DNA of 54,402 bases from the NCBI RefSeq assembly GCF_015223355.1, contig NZ_JADFFK010000029.1, positions 1 through 54,402 of the forward strand, read 5' to 3'. Below are positions 15,870 to 23,816 of this stretch, one piece after another. Every line of letters begins with the position of its first letter. Position 1 is the first letter of the stretch. The notes below the pieces were generated by a model that was not told the origin of the DNA, ran no database searches, and was given only the letters and a program-made list of their open reading frames with translations. A program made the translations under genes and the position numbers. This DNA is from Salipiger mangrovisoli (lineage in GTDB: Bacteria > Pseudomonadota > Alphaproteobacteria > Rhodobacterales > Rhodobacteraceae).

Positions 15870-17912
15870 TCAGTCCTCGAACTGCAGGTGAATGTTGAGA
15901 TGGCCGTCGACACGCACCCTTGCGCCCGCCGGAATGGCAAAGGTCGTGTCTTCCTGCGCGACGATGGCAGGGCCGTCGAAGGTGGCCCCCGGGGCGAGCG
16001 CAGCGCGGCTGTGCAGCGGCACCGGGCGCCAGCCGCCGATATGCACCTGCACCTCGCGGCTATCGCCCGCCTCGACCTGCGCCAGCTCGGCAAGATCGGG
16101 CTTGGGCCCGGCACCGATGGCCGAGAGCCGCAGGTTGACCATCTCGATCCGACCCTCGGGGTCGTCGAAGTCGTAGATGCGGCGGTGGGTGGCATGGAAG
16201 GCCCCGGTGATCCGGTCGAGGTCCGAGAGCCAATCGGGCGCCAGCGCCACCTCGATCTCGTAGCTCTGCCCGGCGTAGCGCATGTCCGCCGAGAGCTTCA
16301 GCTCGATGGCGCCGTCATGGCCCTGCGCCTCGAGCCAGGCGCGGCCCTCTTCGGAAAGCGCGCGGAACTGCTCCTGCAGCAGCGGCAGCCGCGCCGCGTC
16401 GAGATCGGCAAAGACGGTGCGGATGAAGTCGCCCTTCAAGTCCGCCACCAGCCCGCCAAGCGCCGAGACCACGCCCGGGCGACGCGGCGCCATGACGCGC
16501 GGCATGCCCAGCTCGCGGGCGAGAAAGGCGCCCAGCATGGGACCGCCGCCGCCGAAGGGCATCAGCGCGAAATCCCGCAGGTCGACCCCGGCGCGGGACG
16601 ACAGTTTCTCGACCTCGACGAACATTTCCGACACCGCGATGTCGAGGATCGCCTGCGCCGTCTCCTCGACGCCGCGCCCCAGTTGCGCGGCCAGAGCGCC
16701 GACGACCTCGCGCGCCAGGTCGACCTGCATGTCGAGCTGGCCATAGGCCATTTCCGAATGCCCCAGCCAACCGCAGACCGCCATGGCGTCGGTCACCGTG
16801 GCGCGGATGCCGCCGCGCCCGTAGCAGGCCGGGCCGGGCACCGAGCCCGCGCTCTCCGGCCCCACGCGCAGCACGCCATGCGCGTCGACCGAGGCGATGG
16901 AGCCACCGCCGATCCCGATAGAGCTGACCGAGACCGAGGGGATGTGCAGCGGGAATTCACCCACAAGTTCGTCCGAGCCGAATTGCACCTCGCCGTCGAT
17001 GATCAGCGCGAAATCGGCCGAGGTGCCTCCGATGTCGAGCGTCAGGATGCGGCTCTCGCCCGCCTGCCGCGCCAGCCAGGCCGCGCCGATCACCCCCGAG
17101 GCGGTGCCCGAGAGCAGCATCGACACGCAATCGCGGCGCCCCTCTCCAGCGGTCATCACGCCGCCGTTCGACTTGGTCAGCATGGCGCGGGCGGGCACGC
17201 CCTGCGTGGAAAGCCGCGCCTCCAGCGCCTCGAGGTAGCCCGAGACGCGCGGGTGGACGTAGCCGTTGAGGATCGCCGTCGATGTGCGTTCGTACTCGCG
17301 GATCACAGGCCAGACCTCGGAGGAGGCAAAGACGAAGAGCTCCGGCGCGAGGGCCTCGATTTGCTTCCGGATCTCGGCCTCCTGCGCGCTGTCGCGCCAG
17401 GAGTGCAGCAACGCCACGATGATCCCCTCCGCGCCCGCTGCCTTCGCCCGGGTAACGGCCTCGGCCACGGCACCCTCGGGAGCGTCGCTCCGCCGTCCGT
17501 CGGCGCGCATCCGCACCGGCAGGCCGAAGATCATGTCGCGCGTCACCAGCGGATCGGGGCGCTGGCAGAACAGCGAGTACATGTCCGGCATCCGCAGTCG
17601 CGCGAGCTCGATCACGTCCTCGAAACCCGCGTTGGTGAACATCGCGAGCTTCGCGCCCTTGCGCTGGATGATCGTGTTGATGCCCACCGTGGTGCCATGC
17701 ACGAAGCGGCTGACCGCCGACGCATCCAGCCCCTCTCTCTCGGCCAGCAGATCAAGCCCGGTGCGCAGCTCGGCGCCGGGATCGTCGGGCGTGGTCAGCA
17801 CCTTGAGCGAGGCGATGCGCCCCGAGCGGGCCTCGAGCGCACAGAAGTCCATGAAGGTGCCGCCGATATCGACACCGATTTTCCAGTCTTCCGCCGGGAG
17901 TTGGCCGTCCAT
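15870..17912 (-). CDS. hyuA: Hydantoinase A / oxoprolinase family protein
   Basis: A 680-residue ATPase-fold subunit. GVDIGGTFMDF near residue 15 is the phosphate-1 loop (most homologues have GGTFTD, so Thr to Met is a small change), VHGTTVGINTI near 68 follows, and the second ASKHA block LDIGGTSADFALI is near 288. The family uses ATP to activate a cyclic amide or ketone substrate together with HyuB. It is the first gene after the LysR gene; a LysR-type palindrome lies at 17991-18007, 79 bases upstream of its start. The ring substrate is unknown. Coupling to a flavin amine dehydrogenase suggests the ring-opened product is an N-substituted amino acid. Confidence 0.9.
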   Translation of the reverse strand: MDGQLPAEDWKIGVDIGGTFMDFCALEARSGRIASLKVLTTPDDPGAELRTGLDLLAEREGLDASAVSRFVHGTTVGINTIIQRKGAKLAMFTNAGFEDVIELARLRMPDMYSLFCQRPDPLVTRDMIFGLPVRMRADGRRSDAPEGAVAEAVTRAKAAGAEGIIVALLHSWRDSAQEAEIRKQIEALAPELFVFASSEVWPVIREYERTSTAILNGYVHPRVSGYLEALEARLSTQGVPARAMLTKSNGGVMTAGEGRRDCVSMLLSGTASGVIGAAWLARQAGESRILTLDIGGTSADFALIIDGEVQFGSDELVGEFPLHIPSVSVSSIGIGGGSIASVDAHGVLRVGPESAGSVPGPACYGRGGIRATVTDAMAVCGWLGHSEMAYGQLDMQVDLAREVVGALAAQLGRGVEETAQAILDIAVSEMFVEVEKLSSRAGVDLRDFALMPFGGGGPMLGAFLARELGMPRVMAPRRPGVVSALGGLVADLKGDFIRTVFADLDAARLPLLQEQFRALSEEGRAWLEAQGHDGAIELKLSADMRYAGQSYEIEVALAPDWLSDLDRITGAFHATHRRIYDFDDPEGRIEMVNLRLSAIGAGPKPDLAELAQVEAGDSREVQVHIGGWRPVPLHSRAALAPGATFDGPAIVAQEDTTFAIPAGARVRVDGHLNIHLQFED

Positions 17913-17990
17913 GGGTCATCGCCTTTCGTTCCGTTTGCCCCAGTCGAGCAGAGGACGGAGCGGCGGTCCAAGTCGGATGCAGCCAGGACC

Positions 17991-18007
17991 CATAAGTCGA
18001 GCCTATG
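17991..18007. promoter_or_regulatory. LysR-type operator copy 2 (upstream of hyuA)
   Basis: CATAAGTCGAGCCTATG has CATA/TATG arms and is the same as the reverse complement of the element at 18906-18922 apart from its three central bases (CATAAGTC-N3-CCTATG in both). It spans the stop codon of the LysR gene and ends 79 bases upstream of hyuA, a normal place for an activator site. Confidence 0.65.
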
Positions 18008-18908
18008 GGCGGGAGAGGCCCTCGGGCAGAAGCGCGCGGATCTGTTCGCGCATGAGGTCCTCGGCGCGCGACAGGGACTTGCCGCGCAGGGTCAGCAGCG
18101 ACAGCGGAAGCGCGGGCGCTCCGTCCAGCGGGCGGATCTCGATCCCGTCGAACTGCTCCCAGGGCAGCAGGGAATCGACCACGGCAATCCCCAGACCCGC
18201 CTGCACGAATCCGACTGCCGAGATCGAGGTGTCGATTTCCAGCCGCGGCTCGAAGCGATGCCCCAGGCGGCGCGCCGCCTTGTCCAGCTCGTCGAAGGGG
18301 CGCGTGGCGGAGCGGTAGGAGATGACGAATTCCTCGCCAAGGTCCCCGAGCGCGATGGCTGCCCGCGCGGCGAGCGAATGGCCCTTCGGCAGCAGGCAGC
18401 AGAACCCGGTGCGGCCCAGGACCTCGACCTCGATGTCCTCGGGCATCTGGTCGGTGAGCGCCAGCGCAAGCGCCGCGTCGCCCTCGCGCAGCATGGTGCG
18501 CAGCGATTGCACCGGCGCCACGTTGCAGCGCAGCGCAATATCGGGGTGCCGGGCCCGGAAGGCCGCCATGACCCGCGGCAGCAGCGACATGGCCGGCGGG
18601 GTCGAGCAGCCGATCCGCACCAGCCCGGCCCGACCCTGCCGCAAATCCGCGGTCATCCGGCGCAGCCCTTCCAATTCGCCGAACAGCCGCTCGGCCTCGG
18701 GGTAGAGTTCGAGCGCCTCGGGCGTGGGCTTCAGCCGCCCCTTCTCGCGGTCGAAGAGCGCGAAACCCAGCTCGTCCTCGGTGTGGCGCAGCACTTGGCT
18801 GAGCGCGGGCTGCGAGATATTCAGCATCCGCGCCGCCTCGGTCACCGTGCCCGCCCGCATCACCGCGGTGAAGACTTCAAGCTGACGTGCGCGCATGGGC
18901 CGCTCCAT
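18003..18908 (-). CDS. LysR family transcriptional regulator
   Basis: A 301-residue regulator. The winged helix-turn-helix (RQLEVFTAVMRAGTVTEAAR, then MLNISQPALSQVLRHTE) covers about residues 7-42; the rest is the co-inducer-binding domain with VRIGCSTPP near 95 and GLGIAVVDSLLPW near 235. The helix resembles OccR/NocR-type activators of opine catabolism. Start alternatives are Met1 (18908) and Met5 (18896); the longer one overlaps the operator. It is divergent from the FAD oxidase gene at 18997 and 90 bases upstream of hyuA. Matching palindromes at both places suggest it controls itself, the oxidase and the hyu operon. Confidence 0.9.
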   Translation of the reverse strand: MERPMRARQLEVFTAVMRAGTVTEAARMLNISQPALSQVLRHTEDELGFALFDREKGRLKPTPEALELYPEAERLFGELEGLRRMTADLRQGRAGLVRIGCSTPPAMSLLPRVMAAFRARHPDIALRCNVAPVQSLRTMLREGDAALALALTDQMPEDIEVEVLGRTGFCCLLPKGHSLAARAAIALGDLGEEFVISYRSATRPFDELDKAARRLGHRFEPRLEIDTSISAVGFVQAGLGIAVVDSLLPWEQFDGIEIRPLDGAPALPLSLLTLRGKSLSRAEDLMREQIRALLPEGLSRP

Positions 18909-18934
18909 AGGTCTGACTTATGACACTCGTCATA
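18906..18934. promoter_or_regulatory. LysR-type operator copy 1, two overlapping palindromes
   Basis: CATAGGTCTGACTTATG (18906-18922) matches its own reverse complement at 14 of 17 positions. It overlaps a second, perfect dyad TATGAC-ACTC-GTCATA (18919-18934). They fill the 88-base divergent spacer next to the LysR start codon, which is the usual place for autorepression coupled to activation of the divergent gene. The first element recurs at 17991-18007. Confidence 0.7.
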
Positions 18935-18996
18935 TCCCGTCTTTGACCGCAAGGCCCGCGACGGGCTTTCCTGCCGCGAGACGGAAAGGATGTGTC

Positions 18997-20100
18997 ATGC
19001 AGGTGATCGTACTCGGCGGCGGATTGATGGGCAGCGCGACGGCCTTCTTCCTGGCGCGGCGCGGCATCCGCGTGCGGCTGATCGAGCGCGGCCATGTCGG
19101 TGCCGGGGCCACCGTCGCCTCTTTCGGCAACATCCGCCGCACCGGCCGGGCGCTCGAGCAGCTGCCGCTGGCGAAGCGCTCGCTCGACCTGTGGAACCGC
19201 ACCGGGGAGCTGCTGGGCCGCGACGTCGAATTCCGCGCCACCGGCCACCTGCGGCTGATCTTCGACGAGGCCTCGCGCGCCGACATGCTGCGCTTTGCCG
19301 AGGCAGCGCGGCCCTGGGGACTGGAGCTCGACCAGCTGGAGCCGGCGGAGATCCGGCGCCGCTTTCCCGGCCTCGGCCCCTCGGCGATCGGCGCCAGCTT
19401 CTCGCCCCGCGACGGCAGCGCCAACCCGAGGCTGGTCGCCCCCGCCTTTGCCGATGCAGCCGCCCGCGCCGGGGCCGAGATCATCGCCCACGCCGGCGTA
19501 CCGCGGATCGAGAAGACGGAGGCCGGCTTCGAGGCCCGCACCGCGCAGGGTACCTTCGGCGCCGATGTGCTGGTCAATTGCGCCGGGGCATGGGGTGCCG
19601 AGATCGCCCACCACTTCGGCGAGCCGGTGCCGCTGACCGCACACGGCCCGCAGATGGGTGTGACCGAACCCCTGCCCCACCGCATCCTGCCGGTGGTCGG
19701 CATCTGGTCGCAGGACAGCGGCGCCTACCTGCGGCAGGTCGAGCGCGGCAATGTGGTCTTCGGGGGCGGCGTGCCTCGGGTGCCGGTGGCAGAGACTGGC
19801 TTTGCGCAATACGATCCCGCCGGGCTGACGGTGCAGCTCGCCAAGGTGGTGCAGCTCTGCCCCGCCCTCGCCGACGTGGCGATCATCCGGCAATGGTCGG
19901 GCTGCGAGGGGTACCTGTCGGACATGCTTCCGGTCATCGGCGCCTCTGGCACCACACCGGGGCTCTTCCATGCCTTCGGCTTCTGCGGCCACGGCTTCCA
20001 GCTCGGGCCCGGCGTCGGCGAGACCATGGCCGAGCTCATCGCGACCGGCACCAGCACGACGCCTATCGCGGTGATGTCGATCGAGAGGTTCGCCGCGTGA
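18997..20100 (+). CDS. FAD-dependent oxidoreductase (DAO fold; opine oxidase B / HcnC-like)
   Basis: A 367-residue flavoprotein. VIVLGGGLMGSATAFFLARR at the N-terminus binds FAD; the FGNIRRTGRALEQLPLAKRS segment and the C-terminal HAFGFCGHGFQLGPGVGE are typical of DAO-family amine oxidase subunits. It lacks its own electron-accepting ferredoxin domains and therefore fits the catalytic beta subunit of the heterotrimer whose other parts are at 12191 and 13558. Start ATG at 18997 has GGAAAGGA upstream; an earlier in-frame start overlaps the LysR gene. The stop is only 2 bases from the stop of the convergent oxidase at 20103, leaving no room for a terminator. Confidence 0.88.
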   Translation: MQVIVLGGGLMGSATAFFLARRGIRVRLIERGHVGAGATVASFGNIRRTGRALEQLPLAKRSLDLWNRTGELLGRDVEFRATGHLRLIFDEASRADMLRFAEAARPWGLELDQLEPAEIRRRFPGLGPSAIGASFSPRDGSANPRLVAPAFADAAARAGAEIIAHAGVPRIEKTEAGFEARTAQGTFGADVLVNCAGAWGAEIAHHFGEPVPLTAHGPQMGVTEPLPHRILPVVGIWSQDSGAYLRQVERGNVVFGGGVPRVPVAETGFAQYDPAGLTVQLAKVVQLCPALADVAIIRQWSGCEGYLSDMLPVIGASGTTPGLFHAFGFCGHGFQLGPGVGETMAELIATGTSTTPIAVMSIERFAA

Positions 20101-20102
20101 GG

Positions 20103-21428
20103 TCAGAATTTCGCCACCTTGCCCCATTGCGAGGTCTCGAAACGGCTCAGCTTGTACTGCGCCGTCTCGGTGATCGGCTCGCGCCCTGTCAGCATGTCCG
20201 CCACCAGATGCCCGACGCCCGGCCCGATGCCGAAACCGTGGCCCGAGAGGCCCGACGCCAGCGTCAGACCGGGGATGCCGATGTCCGTATCGATCACCGG
20301 CACGCCGTCGGGGGTGCTGTCGATATAGCCCGCCCACTTGGCCTGCACCGGCACATTCTCGAGCGCGGGAAGCAGCTTGCGGGCGCGGGCGAGGGTTTCA
20401 TTCACGAGGACCTCGGACGGCTTGGGATCGAGGATGCGCATCCGCTCCATCGGCGTCTCGCGGTCGAGCGCCCAGATCTCGCGCGTCTCGAAGCCGGCCT
20501 TCCATGCCTGCAGGCCACCCGGCGACAGGGCGCGCCAGCGCTTGGCGAACATCGGCAGGAAATGCTTGGCCCCGCGGATCGCGCCGGGCGTGGGATCGAG
20601 GTTGCTGCGCCCCGAGATCGCCAGCGTGTGCGCCCCGTCGCCGCGTCGGGTGATCGAGACGGCGGCAGTGTGCAGCGCCGGCGGCAGCCCTTCGGCGCCG
20701 GGGGCCACCGACAGGATCGAGCTGCGCACCGAGGCCTGCGGGAAGAAGATGCCCGACTGGTGCAGGAAGCTCGCCGCCCAGGCCCCGCCCGAGAGCACCA
20801 CCTGTTTCGTGCGAATCGTGCCCTTCTCGGTGATCACCGCCGAGACCGTGCCGCCGGATGTCTCGATGCCGCGCGCCGCGCAATTCTGGATCACCGCGCC
20901 GCCGTGCTTGAGGATGCCCCTGGCGATCAGCGGTGCCGCGCGCGACGGATCGGCGATCCCGTCGGTGGGCGACCAGACGCCGCCCGCCCAGCTCTTGCCG
21001 GTCGCGCTGCCGCGCTCGGCCGCCTCGGCGGCGCTCAGCATCCGCGTGTCCACCCCCTCGCCGCGGGCGAAGATGCCCCAGCGCGCCCAGCCGTCGAGCT
21101 CGGCCTGATCGTCCGAGAGGTAGAGCAGCCCGCAGCGCCGGAAGCCGAGGTCCTCGCCGATGTCCCCGGCCATCTCCTCCCAGAGCGAGAGGCTCTTCGT
21201 CGAAAGCGGCAGCTCGCGCGCGTCGCGGTTCTGCTGGCGGCACCAGCCCCAGTTGCGGCTCGACTGCTCGGCGCCGACGCGGCCCTTCTCGAGCAGCACC
21301 ACCTTCATCCCCGCCCGCGCCAGCCAGTAGGCGGCGCTGGTGCCGACGATGCCCGCCCCGATCACCACGCAATCGGCGGTTTCGGGCAGGTCGTTCCGGG
21401 TCTCGATGTGCAGCAAGGGGGCGGTCAT
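20103..21428 (-). CDS. FAD-dependent oxidoreductase (DAO family)
   Basis: A 441-residue flavoprotein with DCVVIGAGIVGTSAAYWLAR at residues 19-38 for FAD binding, the block SSRNWGWCRQQNRD near residue 57 (the position where related amine oxidases contact flavin), and the C-terminal FAD-site motif GLSGHGFGIGPGVG. It likely oxidises a secondary or primary amine or a D-amino acid, giving an imine or aldehyde plus reduced FAD. The start has AGGAGAAG. It is divergent from the Lrp/AsnC regulator across 162 bases with a dyad, so it is probably a direct target of that regulator. Confidence 0.88.
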   Translation of the reverse strand: MTAPLLHIETRNDLPETADCVVIGAGIVGTSAAYWLARAGMKVVLLEKGRVGAEQSSRNWGWCRQQNRDARELPLSTKSLSLWEEMAGDIGEDLGFRRCGLLYLSDDQAELDGWARWGIFARGEGVDTRMLSAAEAAERGSATGKSWAGGVWSPTDGIADPSRAAPLIARGILKHGGAVIQNCAARGIETSGGTVSAVITEKGTIRTKQVVLSGGAWAASFLHQSGIFFPQASVRSSILSVAPGAEGLPPALHTAAVSITRRGDGAHTLAISGRSNLDPTPGAIRGAKHFLPMFAKRWRALSPGGLQAWKAGFETREIWALDRETPMERMRILDPKPSEVLVNETLARARKLLPALENVPVQAKWAGYIDSTPDGVPVIDTDIGIPGLTLASGLSGHGFGIGPGVGHLVADMLTGREPITETAQYKLSRFETSQWGKVAKF

Positions 21429-21480
21429 GGTCTTCTCCTGTAGTCCCGGAATCTTCTACGATGGTGCCCCCAGATGCATG

Positions 21481-21515
21481 TGCCGGATCACGGGCCCGTC
21501 ACGGCATTTCCTGTC
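21481..21515. promoter_or_regulatory. Dyad and half-site between FAD oxidase and Lrp gene
   Basis: TGCCG-N4-ACGGGCCCGT-N2-CGGCA (21481-21506) is an imperfect nested dyad, with a perfect ACGGGCCCGT core. Directly after it GGCATTTCCTGTC (21503-21515) resembles one half of the GCAG-N6-CTGC element seen elsewhere and nearly matches GCAATTTCCTGC at 33288-33299. Placement in the divergent spacer suits autoregulation by the Lrp protein. Confidence 0.4.
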
Positions 21516-21590
21516 GAATGCGGTTGACTTGGGGGCCGCTCTGCCCTTCACAAGGAGCGTACGGCGCGCAGACTCCGAGGAAAAAAGACC

Positions 21591-22085
21591 ATGACCCCCC
21601 GTTACAAGCTCGACCGGATCGACCTGAAGATTCTCGCCGAGTTGCAGCGGAACGGCCGGATCACCAACGTCGAGCTGGCGGACCTCGTGCACCTGTCGCC
21701 CTCGCCCTGCCTGATGCGGGTCAAGAAGCTGCAAAAGGCAGGCTACATCACCGGCTACGCGGCGCAGATCGACATGGCAAAGCTCGGCGAGACGCTGACC
21801 GTCTTCACCGAGTTCACGCTGAGCAACCATCGCCAGATCGATTTCGCGCGCTTCCAGGAGGCGCTGGAGAAGGTCGAGTGCTGCGTCGAATGCCACCTCG
21901 TGTCCGGCGGCTACGACTACCTCGCGAAATTCGTGACCGCCTCGATCTCGGATTACCAGACGATCATCGAGGGGCTGATCGACCGCAACGTCGGCATCGA
22001 TAAATACTTCAGCTTCGTCGTGATGAAGACACCGTTCTCCAAGACGCAGATGCCGCTGACCCACCTTTTCGCCGACAAGGTCTGA
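21591..22085 (+). CDS. Lrp/AsnC family transcriptional regulator
   Basis: A 164-residue regulator with an N-terminal helix-turn-helix (LDRIDLKILAELQRNGRITN, then VELADLVHLSPSPCLMRVK, residues 5-43) and a C-terminal RAM/ligand domain (TVFTEFTLSNHRQIDF; CHLVSGGYDYLAKF near residue 103). Length is standard. The start is preceded by GAGGAAAAAAG. It is the only regulator inside the 20103-36391 amine-catabolism island; Lrp-type proteins of this kind usually sense an amino acid or polyamine and regulate the neighbouring oxidase or dehydrogenase. It may recognise the GCAG-N6-CTGC dyads described in the findings. Confidence 0.93.
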   Translation: MTPRYKLDRIDLKILAELQRNGRITNVELADLVHLSPSPCLMRVKKLQKAGYITGYAAQIDMAKLGETLTVFTEFTLSNHRQIDFARFQEALEKVECCVECHLVSGGYDYLAKFVTASISDYQTIIEGLIDRNVGIDKYFSFVVMKTPFSKTQMPLTHLFADKV

Positions 22086-22107
22086 GGGGCGCGGCGCAGG
22101 GTCATGG

Positions 22108-22148
22108 GGACACGGCGCGGGAGCCTCGGCACCCGCGCCACGCTGTCC
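22108..22148. terminator. Hairpin between convergent genes
   Basis: GGCGCGGG (22114-22121) pairs with CCCGCGCC (22132-22139) around an inner GCC/GGC pair. An outer GGACA/TGTCC (22108-22112 with 22144-22148) extends the stem. It sits between the Lrp stop at 22085 and the ABC ATPase stop at 22149 and could end both transcripts. A good U-tract is missing, so Rho-independent action is uncertain. Confidence 0.45.
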
Positions 22149-23816
22149 TCAGCGATTGGCGAATTGCGCCACCAGCTCGGGGTCCTGCTCGAGCCCGGCC
22201 AGCCAGCCGGTGTCGAGCTGCGGTACCGAGGAAATGAGCAGCCGCGAATAGGGATGCGTCGCCTCGGTCGACATCCGCGCGGCGGGCAGCGCCTCGACCA
22301 CCTCGCCCTTGTACATCACCAGCACGTCGTCGCAGATCGCCTCGACCGTCGAGAGATCGTGGCTGATGAACATGTAGCTCAGCCCCAGCTCGCGCTGCAG
22401 TTCCTTGAGCAGCTCGAGGATCGCCGCCGCCACCACCGTGTCGAGCGCCGAGGTGATCTCGTCGCAGAGGATCAGATCGGGGCTGGCGGCGAGCGCGCGG
22501 GCAAGGTTCACCCTCTGCTTCTGCCCGCCCGAGAGCTCTGCGGGCAACCGGTGCCGCAGGGCGGCGGGCAGGTGCACCATGTCGAGCAGCTCGATCACCC
22601 GCGCCTCGCGCGCCTTGCCGCGCAGCCTCTCGTAGAAGGTCAGCGGCCGGGCGAGGATGGCGCCGATGGAATGCGCCGGGTTGAGCGCGGTGTCGGCCAG
22701 CTGAAAGACCATCTGCATGCGCCGCAGGTCGTCCTTGGACCGGTTCTGCAGGTCGGGCTTCAGCTCCTTGCCATCGACCATTACACCCCCGCGATAGGCC
22801 GGCAGGATCCCCGCGATGGCCCGCGCCAGCGTCGACTTGCCCGATCCGGATTCGCCGATCACCCCGAGGTTGCGGCCGCGCTCGAGCTTGAAGTTCACGT
22901 TCTTGAGGATCTTGGCAAAGGGCACGCCGTCACGCAGCGGCCCGTATCCGGCGCAGAGGTCGAAGACCTCGAGGATCGGCTTGGGTTTGGCCGCCTGTTC
23001 GGGCTGGGCAATGGGTTGATGCGGCACCGGCTCGAAGGCCGCCAGAAGCTGCTTGGTATAGGAATGCTGCGGCGCGTGCAGGATTTGCTCGGCGCTGCCG
23101 ACTTCCTGAATTTCGCCGCCCCTCAGCACGATAATCCGATCGGCGATCTGCGCCACGACGGCGAGGTCGTGGCTGACGTAGACGCCCGCGATCCCGCCCC
23201 GCTGCATCACCGACTTGAAGGCGCGCAGCACCTCGATCTGGGTGGTCACGTCGAGCGCCGTGGTGGGCTCGTCGAAGATCACCAGCTTGGGATCGCCGAT
23301 CAGCGCCATCGCCGCCGAGAGCCGCTGCAGCTGCCCGCCCGAGACCTGGTGCGGGTAGCGCTTGCCGATGGTCTCGGCCTCCGGCAGGGCGAGGGCGCGG
23401 AAGAGTTCGACCGCCTTTTTCTCGGCCTCGGCGCGCGGCATCAGCTCGTGGATCGCGGCGATCTCGATCACCTGGTCCATGATCCGCTTCGAGGGGTTGA
23501 AGGCCGCGGCGGCCGATTGCGGCACGTAGGAGACCTCGGTGCCGCGCACCCGCGCGCGGGCGCGCTCGGACATGGCGGTGATCTCGGAGCTGCCGAGCCG
23601 GATGCTGCCGCCGTTGATGCGGCAGCCGGTGCGGGTGTGGCCCATGAGCGAGAGCGCGATGGTGGTCTTGCCCGAGCCGCTCTCGCCGATCAGCGCGACG
23701 ATCTCTCCGGGCGCGATGTCGAAGCTGACGCCCTTGATGATCTCGACCTTGCGGCCGGCGTCGGTGGTCGCGCCGATGCGCAGGTCGCGGACGGAAACGA
23801 GTGGGTTGGTCATCAT
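22149..23816 (-). CDS. Dipeptide-type ABC transporter, fused double ATPase
   Basis: A 555-residue ATPase carrying both nucleotide-binding domains of a DppD/DppF-type importer in one chain. Domain 1 has GESGSGKTT near residue 40, VSGGQLQR near 161 and VIFDEPTTALD near 182; domain 2 has GESGSGKST near 320, LSGGQKQR near 430 and LILCDEITSALD near 452. Such fusions (YejF, GsiA type) are common. The start lies in an ATGATG overlapping the stop of the preceding permease gene; the second ATG (23811-23813) is better spaced from AGGAG. It powers uptake by the permeases at 23813 and 24676. Confidence 0.92.
   Translation of the reverse strand: MMTNPLVSVRDLRIGATTDAGRKVEIIKGVSFDIAPGEIVALIGESGSGKTTIALSLMGHTRTGCRINGGSIRLGSSEITAMSERARARVRGTEVSYVPQSAAAAFNPSKRIMDQVIEIAAIHELMPRAEAEKKAVELFRALALPEAETIGKRYPHQVSGGQLQRLSAAMALIGDPKLVIFDEPTTALDVTTQIEVLRAFKSVMQRGGIAGVYVSHDLAVVAQIADRIIVLRGGEIQEVGSAEQILHAPQHSYTKQLLAAFEPVPHQPIAQPEQAAKPKPILEVFDLCAGYGPLRDGVPFAKILKNVNFKLERGRNLGVIGESGSGKSTLARAIAGILPAYRGGVMVDGKELKPDLQNRSKDDLRRMQMVFQLADTALNPAHSIGAILARPLTFYERLRGKAREARVIELLDMVHLPAALRHRLPAELSGGQKQRVNLARALAASPDLILCDEITSALDTVVAAAILELLKELQRELGLSYMFISHDLSTVEAICDDVLVMYKGEVVEALPAARMSTEATHPYSRLLISSVPQLDTGWLAGLEQDPELVAQFANR

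Noticed and set aside
12191..17912. Assignment of hyuA/hyuB to creatinine or N-methylhydantoin breakdown
   Set aside because: No creatinine deaminase or N-carbamoylsarcosine amidase gene is present in the window, so the substrate is left open.
13560..18923. A plus-strand open frame of nearly 1800 codons antisense to hyuA, hyuB and neighbours
   Set aside because: It is rich in Arg, His, Ala and Gln with no domain signals and lies exactly opposite well-supported genes. Long antisense frames are expected in high-GC DNA with GC-rich third positions.
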